DNA of 64,000 nt, taken from contig JAREIK010003411.1 of the NCBI GenBank assembly GCA_029783825.1, forward strand, positions 1,380,966 to 1,444,965, in the 5' to 3' direction. Below are positions 23,901 to 37,739 of the stretch, one piece after another. Made by a program: the position numbers and the translations under genes. Positions within the stretch are counted from its first letter, which is position 1; each line of letters begins with the position of its first letter. Source of the DNA: Sapria himalayana. Lineage: Eukaryota; Streptophyta; Magnoliopsida; Malpighiales; Rafflesiaceae. A model generated the notes under the pieces. It was not told the origin of the DNA, made no database searches, and saw only the letters and a list, made by a program, of their open reading frames with translations.

Positions 23901-26900
23901 ATTACAAAAAAAAAAAAGATGTATTTGACATCACAAAAACTTGAGATTAACTACTTTTTTTTGTCTATTTTGAAATAAAATACATATAATCAATAATGAA
24001 CATATGTATTCCCACATATATTTAATCTTTGTGCATGCACATATACTATTGAAATTAAAGATAAGTAAATTCCAAATGGTAAATAATGTAGAAATAAATC
24101 AGTCCCCTTCTTTCATATTTGATATCCTTATGTTATTAGGAAGTTCACTCGCCTTATCAAGGTAATATTTTCTTATAGTAAGTAAACATTTTCATCCTTT
24201 TTTTCATAATAATTACTAAAAAATGTAAGTTTTTTTTATTTTAAAAATATACAAAACTAACTAAATGCATAAAATAAACAAGTAAAACAAGTTTAAAATA
24301 AAAAATTACACTACTACATAAAGTAAAATAAAACTGAACAAATCATAATGCAATAAATAAATAAATAAATATAAAAATACAAAGACACAGACACACGCAC
24401 ATGTATAATTATCTCGACAAAAAAAAGTTGAACTTGTTGGACATATTACTCTAAATTTTATGACATCTCTTTGATGTGAAAAGGTATCCTTTTTGAACAC
24501 TCACCATATGACACATATCTATGAGTAGTCTTTATATAAAACATATTATAGTTGACAAAATCGAATAATGTTATGATAATAATAATAAAAAATATTCCAC
24601 CCTAAGGAAGATGATATAATTCCAACAAAAATTAAAATATGTGAAATTAAAAGGGAAAAAAAACATTCAAAAGAAAATATGTTTTATAGATTAGAATGTA
24701 TAAATAAAAAGTGATGAAAATGAGATCATGAAGATTCATTGAGATATGCAAAAAATAAAATATGCAACCAACTTACCAAAATTCATTTGATGTATTTTGG
24801 GGAGTACAATGTAAGATAAAAATCATATATATAAATCTAAACTCAAATTTGTTTTCTAAAAAATATAAGACAAGTAGAGATTATAGATGCTAATAAAGAA
24901 TGATCATAATCTACATGCTACTTTGGATCAAGAATGAAAAACTGATGTTTGACATGTAGTATGCCAAAAATAGAAGCAATAAGGTTCCTTGAAAAGGAAA
25001 AAGATACATCTCTAATAATCAGGCAAACTAACTTATTTATATATTCTACAATGTGTTGATACAAGTGAAAGAATTGGATGTACAAGTGAAAGGATTGGAT
25101 GTACAAGTGAAAAATAGGATTCCAATCTTATGACTCATAAATCACAAATAATATCACATAATGGACATTCTGTATTAGAAATTTGGTAGTCCTCTCAATA
25201 TATTATGATAAATGAAAGAACCTTTGAGCACATGTCTCATGGCCATGACTAGGAGGTTTCAAAAGATGAATATATTGTGAAGAGGTGGTGCCTAATTGCA
25301 CAATGTGCAAGGATTACTTGGAGGAGATCCTCTTGGAGGTGTGGATCATTATTTTTTACATTAATATGTGATAATCTTCTATTATATTTATAAAATAATA
25401 AAATAAATACAAAACTAAAGAAATAAAATCATGAACTCATTCGAAGAATAGAAAATATAGAAAATATTTGTCAAAGAAAAATTCTCAAAAAAAAGGCAAA
25501 ATAATGAAAAAATATATTTAATAATTATCAGCAAGGTATAATTGTACTTTGTTTAAACTTACTGAGTAAATTATTATAGTGAACAAACAAGCTAAAACAA
25601 AGACTCATTTCACTTGATTGTATCTGACTCAAAATTTCTAAAGTCAAACAAAAATACAATTTCAACCAAAAACCCAAAAAGTTTTTAGCAAAACTCAAAA
25701 AAAAAAATAAAAAAATAAAAAGCATAGATCAAGTGATAACAAAAAAATTTAAGTTACAAAAAAAATACATAGTATTATGTTGGGAAGCATCACACAAGAA
25801 TAATGGAAACACATAATATGTAAATGAATAATAATATACAAACACTCTAACATAATTAAAGATGAAATAGAACTTTACTTTCATCTGATTAATTGGACAA
25901 TCATATGTGCACTCTAATAGTCATGGGATAGTCCATTTCAATCTATTAATTCATAGTGTACAATATTTCAAGCACTCCTATAATTTTTAATATATTTCAT
26001 TACAAATCAAACGAGTAGGAATTAAACAAAATACAATAAAATTTAGATTAAACCAAACCATCACATAATTTTTATCTAATGTTTTTTCATCATGTATTTC
26101 TTTCATGATTAGTACATTTTTATAATTTACTTTTCATCACTTATTTATTTTTACTTATCCATTTTCCCAATTTATCAAAACTTGAATAATTTTTAATATA
26201 ATGCATCACAAAAATATAAATTACTTGTCCTCATAATTTTATTTGATTTTGCCATAAGTCAGGATTCAAAGGATATTCAACACAATGAGCTAATATATAA
26301 GAAGTATCTAGGATATCTAAAAGACATGACTTCATCTTGCATAGACATTTATCTTGGGCAAAGTTTTCAAGTTGTGTGTTAGCACACGCATGAAAGCTTT
26401 TCATAAATATTAAAATTAAGTATACTTTTCATTATTTTATAACTAGATTTCATCAAACAACAGCTTATATGCGAGTTTCCAAATCATAAATTAATTTGAA
26501 AACCAAACAAAAAACTTTTGAACTCTTTTTAATATTTGTATTTTTTATTTGTCAAAGACAAATAGAAAAATGAAAAAGAGAGAAAAAATATTCAAAAATA
26601 AATAGTTTTTTTTTGAGGTGGAGAACACTATCTAAATAAACCAACATGAGTGAAAAACTAGAAGACATATAATGTTGATATTGTGCCTAAGATATGTAAA
26701 TCTAGTGAAAACACATGCTATTTGATTTTAAAAACAAACAAAATTTAATGTTGTGTGTTTCACCCTTGAAAGTTGTTGTAGATATTTTAAAATGTTGATT
26801 ACCAGAGTGGTAAAAAAATTGCAATATTCAAACACCTACTATTATCAATAAAAAAGTAAATTGCAACTTATTATAATTTACTCTCAAATTGTTCAATAAT

Positions 26901-26979
26901 TTTGTGGTCGAAAGAAATTGAGTGTAGTAACTTATAGTGTGAATGTAGTCGAACTTTTTATTTTTCGAGCTAAATTGGG
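20967..26979. other. AT-rich intergenic DNA, no genes recognised
   Basis: About 6 kb of AT-rich sequence with ORFs no longer than about 65 codons and none resembling a known family. It contains small TATA/TATG repeats at 21000-21220, a TG/CG/CA alternating tract at 21549-21574 and (CA)n runs at 22418-22452. A triplicated AAGTGAAAGRATTGGATGTAC unit lies at about 25065-25110. No tRNA, LTR pair or TIR pair was found by eye. Confidence 0.6.
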
Positions 26980-27310
26980 AGATTGTGCAACTCAGTTTCA
27001 AAGTCATCCAGTGTCATCTTGATGGCCAACTAGGCAACTTGGGTCAATTATGTGACATGTCCAACATGACCTAGACCGAGGCATAAGCCCATGTCGTAGC
27101 ACCACACAAGCCCATGGTTAGGATGTGCACAACCTCATACTTGACCATGGCACCGACTAATGACTTGTGCTTAGTATCCCAGTTTCATTCTTGGCTAAAT
27201 GACTCAAGCTAAATGCCTAATATCTAACCTTATGGTCTAGTGGTACTAGTTGTGGGCTCATGCCTCATGCTTAGTTAGCCGTAGCCTGGGCACAGGCTAG
27301 CACCATTGAA
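26980..27310. other. GC-richer patch in AT-rich DNA
   Basis: About 330 bp of clearly higher GC content than the surrounding kilobases, with recurring ATGGCC, CCCATG, TTGGGTC and GGCACAGGCTAGC-like words. No ORF of note on either strand. The word composition resembles decayed hAT subterminal regions (GGCC/GGGC-rich) but no terminus is visible. Confidence 0.45.
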
Positions 27311-30300
27311 CCAAAAATTAAAATTATTTAAAAATTTATAAAGGGGAAAATATGTAACATTTAAACTATACCATATTTTATGAATAAATTTCTCAAAATT
27401 TTAAACTATATAAAATGAAAATGAATAATAAAAAAATAAGACAAAGATTCCATATAAAAAACTTACTTTTATAAATTTTACTCAACAATTGCATTTCCAA
27501 ATTATACTTTTGGATTACCATCAATGTCTATTTGGTTTTGGTGCTAGATATTTAACTTTTCATAATTTTTATAGAATTCATCAACTAGAACTTGAAGACT
27601 CATTTATGTATATTCTAAATCCTTCAAATATACTAATGTTTCTATTATATTCAATACAAAATTTATCCTATTGTCTAAAATTATATTCACAACAACATAA
27701 AAAATAGACTATGATATTGTAGTCGAATTCATAAGTGTACATGCATATGTGTGTCTATATTTATGTGTGCATATGTGCTTACACATATACTTACCTACAT
27801 TGATATTCATACTCATTCATATATTGTGTCGTGATAGTACATATGCATAGTACATCACAGACTCAATACTTGCTTGTTGTAGTAGTTGTAGTAGCTTATG
27901 CACCACCCACAATTAATTTAATTTAAATTTATATTAATTAATTAATTATATACAAATAAAAAAAATATTTAACTTGAATCATGTAATCTTTAATACTTCA
28001 AAAATAAAAATCATTGAAAAAATTAATTGGCACTAAATATAAAAATAAAATAAAGAAAATTGAATAAAATATGCATCTTTAAACTTCATTCGACATACAG
28101 ATCTTGAACTTTTGTATCATAGTATATCTGGATGTTTAATTTTGCATTGATTTCCCAAACACTTGTATTAAAACTCAAAGTGTCATGCATGCATCTTTCT
28201 AATCTTTCAAATATATAAAAAAGCTTCTAATATATTTGGTGTATTATTTGTCTTTCTATCTATAATTATATTCACATCAATAGAAAAATAAAATTTTAAT
28301 ATCACAATAGGATATTAAAACTGAAAGGATTAGTAGTTCATATGCCACTTTTGGTAATATTAGAATATACTCATAAGATTTTAATTATCTCATAATATCT
28401 GAGGATAAGTATAAATAATAATCAGTGTCTAAAAATTTTGAAATGTTAAGCCTATTAGATAAATAACCTTATTGCTTTCACTTCGCTAATTGAATGAAGA
28501 AATGATAATATCTAAATATGGGATGAGTCATAATACTCATATGGATATTATCATATCGATTTTCATTATAGTTATATAAGTTAATTTTTAGTATATCTAC
28601 ACCTTCCACCTCATCCCTCAAATCCATATAGGTAGTTAAAATACGTAGTGGTGGAATGTTCATCAAACATTTTATTTTATTTTTTTTTGCATTTCTATAT
28701 ATATTCTACTAAAAAGTGGAAAATACCTATATTCTAGAAAAACATAACTCAAGTTATAAAAAATAAATAAGTGTAATGCAAGATATACGAGTGTATACTT
28801 ATCATATATAACATGAATCCCAATCATATGAAGTTATTTAAATATTATCAATTTTATTATCACAAAATATGATATAATATTTTTATAACTAATACAAAAT
28901 TTCAATATTAGGTAGGTTGAATCCAATGATGTTGGATATGACATTAAAATATTTTCTTTTTAGACTTACTAATTAACATAAAGTATAAACGATGTGATAA
29001 TTTTTATTTAGGACGTAATTAATCATTATCTAACTTGTATTATTAAATTAAGAATATTATCATCACATCTAGTAAGAATAATTTTAATTAGTTAATCTTT
29101 TTTTGAAATATTCTTACAAATAAATTTAAAATCACTTCATTATTTGCATTATTATTAAAAATAATACTAAATATTTTATTTTGAATATTATATTTTCTAA
29201 TGAAAATTATATGACAATCATATATGTTAGGCTCATCATATAAATTAAATATTTGATAAAATCTTAAAAGTTTCTTTCCTAGTGTCTAGTTAAAATTATT
29301 GAATGGATAGTTATGCACATAAAATGAATATTATTATTAGTTGTCTATGTTATTGAAGTCACCAAAAATTATAGTATCATGATTTTTAATTTCTCTAATG
29401 ATTGATTATTTATCAAATTTAAAATATTTTATCATATTATTATGTCAAGTTGAATTAGGAATCATTTAATAACTTTTTGGACACACTTCTCAATAAAATA
29501 TATGAATATAGAAGCTTTTCCAAATTTTAGTGAGAGATCCATATTATATCAGCCCAACTAATCTTTTTCCTAAAATTTATTTGTTGTATATAAAGAGGTT
29601 TATTGAAGTTGAAATAGATTCAATTTTATTTACATTAAATTGGGGTTTCCAATGATATAATACATACTATTTTATGGTATATCATTTGACATATCTTCTA
29701 AGATGTCTCATCTTATTACCAATTTTGAAGTTATATATTTTTATAGTATATATATTTGGATAATTTTCATTATACTTCTTTTATATTCTTCTTTTTTATT
29801 ACATTAAAATTAGTATATATCAGTGCTACAACTTTATTACGTTGCCAAAACTTTTCATTTAAAATAGTCTCAAAAGCTTTTTGAGTAATTGATTTTATTA
29901 AATAGAGATTGATAATTATATAAGCTATACAAGCAGTAAAGAGGACGTAAGTCTAGATATCAATCCTATAAGAATTGTATGAGCAGTTTGACCAACCAAT
30001 AACGAACTAATTAATGCTCAAATTAAGAAGATAAACATGGATCTTGAATAGATACTTAAACTCTAGGATTTCCTTACTTCCTTATGTATGATGAGTTTTT
30101 TTTTTAGTATTGAGATAATATAATGTTTTATTATTGAACGAAGAGTTGATTGATGTGGAATTGCCTCATTACCCTCTTAGCATACAAGGTGGTTATCACC
30201 CATGAACTATTTATTAACAAGGATGATCATCTTATATTTGTTTTTTTGGTACATAACCATCAAAATAATACTTATATTGTTTATGAGTCATCCACATATC

Positions 30301-30955
30301 TATACCTTTTAAGAAATATATTAACTACTTTTGATGACTATAATGAGTATACATTTTTCTTCTCTGACCTCTAAAGTCATAAAAGATGTAAACTGATATG
30401 ATAATAATTATAATTTTTCTTTCAACTTCATAAATACTATACTCATGTTAATTAACATATGCCTTGTAATGAGTTTCAAATATCAAAATTATATAAGAGA
30501 CAATGATGCTTAGGATTATCACTACCTTATGAAATATATAAACTTGTATGTATTTATGAATTACTTATCATAATCCATCATAGCCAATACATAACTCCCA
30601 TATTATGGTGAAACACACTAGATTAAATATTATACATAACTCCTCAATCATTTGAAGGTTAGCTCATCTATAATATGCATAATGAAATGATCATAAATTG
30701 ATTTATACTTTTAGTTTTGTGAGTATTTTTTACATACAAAAATTAAACTTTCATAAATTTAGGGATTCCATGCATAGGCTCATCTCATGTGATAAGATTA
30801 GAAGGGTTATCACTTTGAATTGAATCTCATGAATATGTCCTATGACTTATCTATCATAATCTATCATGAACAATAATAATAAATTTATGTTAGAGTATAA
30901 TCCTATATTTTAGTTCTAAATAACAACTATATCCATGAACATCAAAATATAACAT
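27311..30955. other. AT-rich intergenic DNA, no genes recognised
   Basis: AT-rich sequence with no supported gene. A minus-strand stretch near 29350 reads IIFGDFNNIDN, faintly like a LINE endonuclease GDFN motif. Another near 29860 reads KAFETILNEKFWQRNKVVAL without identifiable family. Both are too short or isolated to annotate as genes. Confidence 0.5.
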
Positions 30956-30989
30956 TATTATGATCTGCTTCTTTTTCTTATTCATCTTA

Positions 30990-31440
30990 TTCTACTTATT
31001 ATTATTATTCATATCCTTATTATTATTATTATTATTATTATTATTCTTCTTCTTCTTCTTCATTTTCTTATTCTTCGTTTACTTCATCTGCTTCTTCTTC
31101 TTTTTCCACTTATACTTCTTCTTCTACTTGAGCATAATTATTAACATCTTCTGCTTCTTATTTTTTAACTTCTTCTTCTTCTTCTTTTAGATTTTCTTTT
31201 TTTTTGCTTCATCCATTTTTTCTTATTCTTCTTATACATATTTACTACTACTTTTTTTTACTTCTTATTTTTTTACTTATCACCTACTTTTAATTATTCT
31301 TAATCATCTTTTGTTTTTTCTTTTTCTTTTTCTTCTTCTTCTTTTGATTCTTGTTTTCTTCATATTATTCTTAATCTTCTTCATTGTCTTCTCCTTCTTC
31401 TTCTTTGTCATATACTACTCCTCCTCCTCATCTTAATTTT
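30990..31440. repeat. (TTA)n/(TTC)n microsatellite
   Basis: Begins with TTATTATTCAT and a long uninterrupted (TTA)n run near 31015-31045, then (TTC)n with T-rich interruptions, ending about 40 bp before the CACTA terminus at 31483. The overlapping phenylalanine/leucine ORF is a repeat translation. Confidence 0.9.
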
Positions 31441-31749
31441 TTTGTTCTTCTTCTCATTCTTTTTCTTTTGAATCTTTTTATTCACTACAAAAAAAATGTC
31501 TATTTAGCAAGGGATAAAATCCCTAGCTATTTAGATAGGGATTAGCTAGAGAATAACAAGGAATTTTTGATTTTACATTAAATTAAAATTTTGTGATGGA
31601 TTAGTGACGAATTAGCGAAGGAAATGTTCGAATGAAAATTTTCCGTCACTAAAATTATCATAGATATTCGCGTAAAGAAAAGCTGGAACTTTAGCGACGG
31701 ATTTAGCTATGGAATTTCTCTAGCTAATTTTTCCCTAGCTAATTAAAAT

Positions 31750-32675
31750 GGGGAATTATATTTTGGGGTGCTCCCCTAGAAAAATTTAATAATTTGAAAC
31801 TTATATTTTTAAGTTTGAAAAAAAGTCACAAAAATCATAAAATATTTAAATTTAGTGCCCTCTATTACGTTTATACTAAACTATCCTCGCCCTCTCTCAT
31901 CGGCCCTCTCCCATTGGCCCTCGCCCTCTCCCATCGAGCTCGATGGAGCTCGACCATGAGCTCCATCTATCTCCTAGAGCTTGTGGTCATGCTCCTGGAG
32001 CTCGACGGAGAGCTCCAGGAGCTTGGTGTCATCCTCGATCGAGCTCATGGAGCCCGATCGAGAGCTCCATCAAGCTCCAGTAGCTAGAACGACGAGGTCG
32101 ATGGAGCTCTCTGTCAAGCTCCTGGAGCTTGAAGACAAGCTCAATTGAGCTCTTGGTAGAACTCCGTCGACCTCTTGGAGCTCAAAGAGGAGCTCGATGG
32201 AGCTCTCGGTTGAGCTCCTCCGAGCTCCAAAAGCTTGGCATCTAGCTGTTTCAAGATTTAGGAGCTTGGCGACAAGCTCCTTTGAGCTCCAAAAGCTCAG
32301 CATCGAGCCTCATCGAGCTCCAAGAGCTAGGCGTTGAGCTCCGTCGAGCTCCAGGAGCTCGACCGATAGCCTAGTCAAGCTCCATGGAGACAGGCAAGGG
32401 CAAGGGGCGAGGGACAGAGGTGGGGGCGAGGGACAGAGGCGGGGGCGAGGGACAGAGGCGAGGGTGAGGGGTGAGGATAAGAGGTGTGGACTATGGGCGT
32501 GGATGAGGGAGCAGTGAGGGCTAGTGGTGAGGGCGAGGGGCCGGGGAGATGATAGTTTAGTACTTATGAATTTGGGTGCGCTTATTTTTAGATTTGTGAC
32601 TTTTTTAAAAATATCAAAATTTTAGTTTCTAAATCCTAAAAATTGATAGGGAAACATCCCAAAATATAATTCCCC
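31750..32675. mobile_element. Non-autonomous Mutator-like element with 11-bp target duplication
   Basis: A 926-bp insertion in the left subterminal region of element B. The ends are GGGGAATTATATTTTGGG at 31750 and its inverse CCCAAAATATAATTCCCC ending at 32675. The imperfect inverted similarity continues about 150 bp inward (for example AAAAAAGTCACAAA and TACTAAACTATC in both arms). It is flanked by CTAATTAAAAT at 31739-31749 and 32676-32686, an 11-bp duplication in the 8-11 bp range of MULEs. The interior is GC-rich: dense GAGCTC/GGAGCTCGA words on the left (31935-32380), then GGGCGAGGGACAGAGGC repeats (32395-32560). No transposase is present. Confidence 0.88.
31935..32565. repeat. GAGCTC-rich and GGCGAGGGACAGAG repeat array inside the MULE
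   Basis: From 31935 to 32380, GAGCTC or close variants occur every 10-25 bases, mostly in the form GGAGCTCGA or TGGAGCTC. Because GAGCTC is its own reverse complement, the array can fold on itself. From 32395 a second unit, GGGCGAGGGACAGAGGCG, is repeated about three times. The two ORFs overlapping this region (31794-32087 + and 32070-32303 -) read Glu/Leu/Ser repeats and have no family match I recognise. Confidence 0.85.
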
Positions 32676-32686
32676 CTAATTAAAAT

Positions 32687-34700
32687 CCATCGCTAAATAA
32701 TTATCTGAATTTATTTTTTTTATGAATTTATATATAATTGGAAGCGATAATTTATTAAATATTTATTTTCTCAAGATATATGCATTCGGCTAAAAATTTT
32801 TTCATAGCTATTTAGGTTAGTGATAATTTTTGTCGCTAATCTTTAATGATATTTTTTTATAAGTATTATTTATTTTAATATTTTATATAATTTTCTATAT
32901 TAAAAGTATGTCACGGTCTATAAATGAGCGATCCTTGAAAGACACAATCTCCTTATATAATAATAATAATATGATATTATAAATACAAAATTTAATATAT
33001 ATATATATAAATACAAATAAAAATTTATATTAAATATTACTAAAATAACTATTTTTTGATTATAATTTTCAGAAATATTTATTTATGATATTTAAATATT
33101 TGTATTAAAAAACAATATATATTTATTTATAATTATACTATTTTTTAAAATATTTTAATAAATAAATAAACATAAATAAAAATTACTACTAATAAAAAGA
33201 CTAAAATAAACAATTGTTTGATTAAATAAAAAAATTATAAAAATATATGAATAAAAGTAAAAAAAATATTTTTATGATTATAAAAAATTTTTAAAAATAT
33301 TATTACTAAAAGATTTGAAATTTTTGAATTATAAAAAATATTTTCAAATTTTTCATAAAATTTAAAAGAAAATAAGTTGATATTTTAAGATTAATACATA
33401 GATATTTTAATTACATCAAAAAAATTTGATGATTTATAAAATAAATATTTTAGTGTGGTTATTAAATGAACACTTCAAAGATTAAAATTTATAATGATTA
33501 AAAGATTGAAATTTTATGTCTTTATAATTATTTCATATTATATTAATAAAAAATAAATCGAATTCTTATAAATTTATAACCATGTATATATATACTTTTT
33601 TTAAATATAATATTATTTTATTTATTTATGAAATAATATCATTTATTGTTAAAGAAAATCTATTTCAATTATTTTATTTAAATTATTTAGTTTTTTAAAT
33701 TTTATTTTACTCTTATATTATTGTATCTTTATTTTATATATATTTACATCAACTTTAGTACTTATATATAGTTTACTTGATAAAAGAAATGCAAATACAT
33801 TAAGCTATTAACATTTTTTATATCTTTCAATGACGAAGAGAGGAGAAGCAAAACAGGACTATGGGAGCAACCTACAAAATCTACCTCTTCTTGTTACCAA
33901 GTAATATTATCATTGCTCTTCTCCTTCGGAATGCTATATACATATCTCTGTTTCTCTCAATTTGATTACAGCAGGTGGATTTTCATTTTTACAGAATATT
34001 CGGGCATTAATTTTTTTTTTATTTTTTTTCAATTTTCCTTCATTTTTCTTCTATTTTCATTTCACTTATATGATTTTAGCTCTACACCAGTAATGAAATA
34101 ATAAATTTTCAATGTAAACTTTGTTCTTTTATTGTTTAAGTTTTTATAGTTTTATAGATTTCAAATAATAAATATTTGCATATTGTTTTCTCCTTCTGTA
34201 AATTAAGAAAATAAATAATTCTTGATGTTTTCTTCTGCTGTAACTTAAGAAAAAACAAACTTAATGTTAATGGGTTCTATTTTTATTGTCTCCAAATATA
34301 TTATAAACATATAACAGTATATATAAACTTGTATACATTTATATAAGCATATGACATTATATATTAATGTCTATACTTTAATATATAGAAATGTATTACA
34401 TTATATATAAACACTGATATTTTTATATAAACATATAATGTTATATATAAATATTTATACATGTGTATTAATGTTTATAAATATCTATACAATATTTACA
34501 TAAAACTATCCATTTATATAATTTTTTATATAACAATTATATAACATAAAATGTTTATACATTTTTTTAAACATTTATATAACATATTAATTTTTATATA
34601 AATATATAATGTTTATATAAATGTGATATATATACTATATAATATTTATAAAAGTGTTACATATATATAATTATATATAAGTAACATTTATAAAAATATT
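32687..34700. other. AT-rich 5' part of element B
   Basis: The subterminal repeats resume directly after the MULE (AAATCCATCGCTAAATAA, 32683-32700) and run to about 32860. The rest is AT-rich with no recognisable exon. A short open stretch at 33830-33904 begins MTKRGEAKQDYGSN and lies where a transposase gene start would be expected, but it has no recognisable homologue. Confidence 0.5.
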
Positions 34701-36765
34701 TTAAACACAAATATTATATATAAACACTTGTATAATTATATAATCAAATGCCATTATATATAAAAGTATTTATAACTATATTTATAATTATGTAAACTAT
34801 TTTTATAACTATATTTATCACTATACATAACTATTTTTTTAACTATATAATAATGTATAACTATATGCATAATTCTATATAACTATATTTCTATCAAAAA
34901 ATACTATATGTATAATAATATATAACTATATATAATTTTCTTATACTAAAATTATAACTATAAAAATGTTATATATAATTATATCTTTAACTACATACAT
35001 ATTTATAGCCATATGTGTATAACTATATATAAATATTTGTATAAATATGTAATACTCTATATAATTAAATATAACTATATTTGTAACTATATATACATAT
35101 ATGTATTCATATAATTAAATCTATATAATTGTTTATAACTTTGTATATATTAATGTATAACTACAAATAACTACTTGTATGAATATATCTATATATAACT
35201 ATATGTTTAACTATAAATAACTCTATTTTTAACTATGTATACTATATGTGTAAGAACATATAACTATAAATAATTGTATTTGCCTAAATGTATAACTAAA
35301 AAATTATTATACATAACTATATATAAATATATAATTAACAACATATATTTAATATACATTTTTATATATTTAGTATATAAAAAATGTATTTTACTATATC
35401 TATACCTATACATAACTATATGTATAAATATATAAAATTATATGAAAAAATATATATATATACCTACATGTATAAATATAAGTATAACTTTATGTGTAAC
35501 TATATGTATAACTACATGTAATTATATTTATAATTACATGTATAACAACATACAACATTATGTTTAACTATATTTATATAACTATATATAAATATTTGTA
35601 TAACTATGTAATACTCTATATAAATAAATATAACTGTATATGTAACTATGCATACATATATGCATACATATATGTAAATCTATATAATTATTTATAACTT
35701 TGTATACATTTATGTATCACTACATATAACTACTTGTATGAATATATCTAGGTATAACTATATGTTTAACTATATATAACTTTATTTTTAACTATATATG
35801 CTATAGGTATAAGAACATATAACTATAAATAATTGTATTTGCCTAAATGTATAGCTAAAAAACATAATACATAACTATATATAAATATATAATTAACTAT
35901 ATAGTAAAATACATTTTTATATATTAATATATAAAAATGTATTTTGCTATATCTATATCTATAGATAACTATATGTACACATATATAAAATTAAATATAA
36001 AAATTTATATACCTACATGTATAAATATATGTATAACTATATGGGTAACTATAAGTATAACCACATGTAATTTTATTTATAATTATATGAATAATAACTT
36101 ACAATATTATGTTTAATAACATGTGTATAAATATATATAAATAGTTGTATAACTATGTAACACTCTATATAATTAAATATAACTGTATTTATAACTATGT
36201 ATACATATATACATACATATATGTAAATTTATATAACTACATATAACTACTTATATGTAGTTATATAACTGTGAATACATAAATGTATAACTACATATAA
36301 CTACTTGTATGAATATATCTATATATAACTATATGTTTAACTATATATAATTTTATTTTTAACTATATATACTATATGTATAAGAACATATAACTATAAA
36401 TAATTGTATTTTCCTAAATGTATAACTAAAAAAAATATTATACATAACTATATATAAATATATAATTAACAACATATATTTAATATACATTTTTATATAT
36501 TTAGTATATAAAAAATGTATTTTACTATATCTATACCTATAGATAACTATATGTACACATATATAAAATTAAATGAAAAAATATTTATACCTACTTGCAT
36601 AAATATAAGTATAACTATATGAACACTATATGTATTACCACATGTAACTATATTTATAATTACTATATAACAACATATAATAGCATGCTTAACTAAATGT
36701 GTATAACTATTTATATATATTTGTATATCTATATAAAACATTATATATTTAAATATAACTAAATT
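34700..36765. repeat. ~555-bp AT-rich tandem repeat of element B
   Basis: The landmark AACTATATATAAATATTTGT and the sequence after it recur at 35021, 35580 and 36129 and partially at 36705, giving unit lengths of about 559, 549 and 576 bp. Units also share AACTACTTGTATGAATATAT, TAAGAACATATAACTATAAA and ATTTGCCTAAATGTATA. One unit appears inverted in element C at 49636-50205. Internally each unit is built from ATAACTATATGT-type sub-repeats. Confidence 0.85.
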
Positions 36766-37356
36766 AGGCATGATTTTTTATCCTAACAATTTTTTTGTAG
36801 CTTGTGGAGATTGAACTTACAACCTCCAAGGCAACTCACATCTATCTCAAGAATCAGCGTATCGAGCCTTTGGTTTTTGATGTGTACACACACACACACA
36901 TGATTAATTGATTTTTATAATATATATATATATATATATATTATAGTTTTTATATATAAAAATAATATATATATATATTGTTTTTTGTGTATAGATATAT
37001 ATATTTTATTGAACACATGTGGAATAATGTTAAAAAATATTGATTAATATCCAAGCTCAGTTAAATTCATTGAAAAAAAAATTGAGACATGAATATTAAC
37101 AAACATATCAAGCATCATTGAACTTAATTTAATTTTAGTTTAAACTATTTATTTATATTAAAAATTTGTTACATTTAAAAAAAAATTATAATAAATAAAA
37201 TTAAATATAAATCATCAATATATATATGGAATATATTTGTATATCTTTAGAATGCATCATAACACTTTGTTTTTGCTATTCTAATTGAATTTTGAGTATT
37301 ATCAAACGCTATTACTAATAAATGAGAGTTGTTAAAATATTATCATATGCTTATTT

Positions 37357-37495
37357 AATTATTATTGTAAAGCATTGGAAAAAATTAAATGAAAGTAAGA
37401 ATGTAATGCAACAACAGATCGCCATTATGGAGTCACAGGTTAGCAACCTTGACGCAACAAATAGCATTCCGAGAAGCAGCTGCGAAACCTCGTAG
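37357..37495 (+). pseudogene. Transposase-like coiled-coil C-terminus
   Basis: An open stretch reading VKHWKKLNESKNV followed by MQQQIAIMESQVSNLDATNS and a stop at 37493-37495. The heptad-like Gln/Met/Leu-rich helix near a C-terminus is typical of En/Spm-family plant transposases (the Transposase_24/Ptta group). This is inference from pattern and position; no catalytic domain is visible nearby. The minus-strand ORF of 88 codons over the same DNA is probably a shadow. Confidence 0.4.
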
Positions 37496-37739
37496 GAGAG
37501 GCTAGCAAAAATGCTCCAACTAAATATGAGGATGACTTGCATCAGTATTGTTAATAAATTCTTTTTGATTTTTGTCAATTTGTAGCTAAATACGATGAGA
37601 CTTTTTGGTGGTACCATTTTTATTTATTCTGGTTTTGGTCGTTGCTTTGCTGATTAACCTAACTATGAATCTTTGTAGGACATCTGATGTGAGACGCACG
37701 AATAATTTCTGATTTAAAGCCTTCATACATTATCACATT

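Noticed and set aside
25060..25110. CRISPR-like short repeats (AAGTGAAAGRATTGGATGTAC)
   Set aside because: Only three adjacent copies without spacers; a simple tandem repeat in eukaryotic DNA.
29300..29400. Possible LINE endonuclease motif (IIFGDFNNIDN, minus strand)
   Set aside because: Isolated ten-residue match with stops on both sides and no neighbouring LINE domain.
37351..37617. 88-codon minus-strand ORF in element B
   Set aside because: Overlaps the + strand coiled-coil transposase-like tail, which better fits the element's sense; no homologue recognised.
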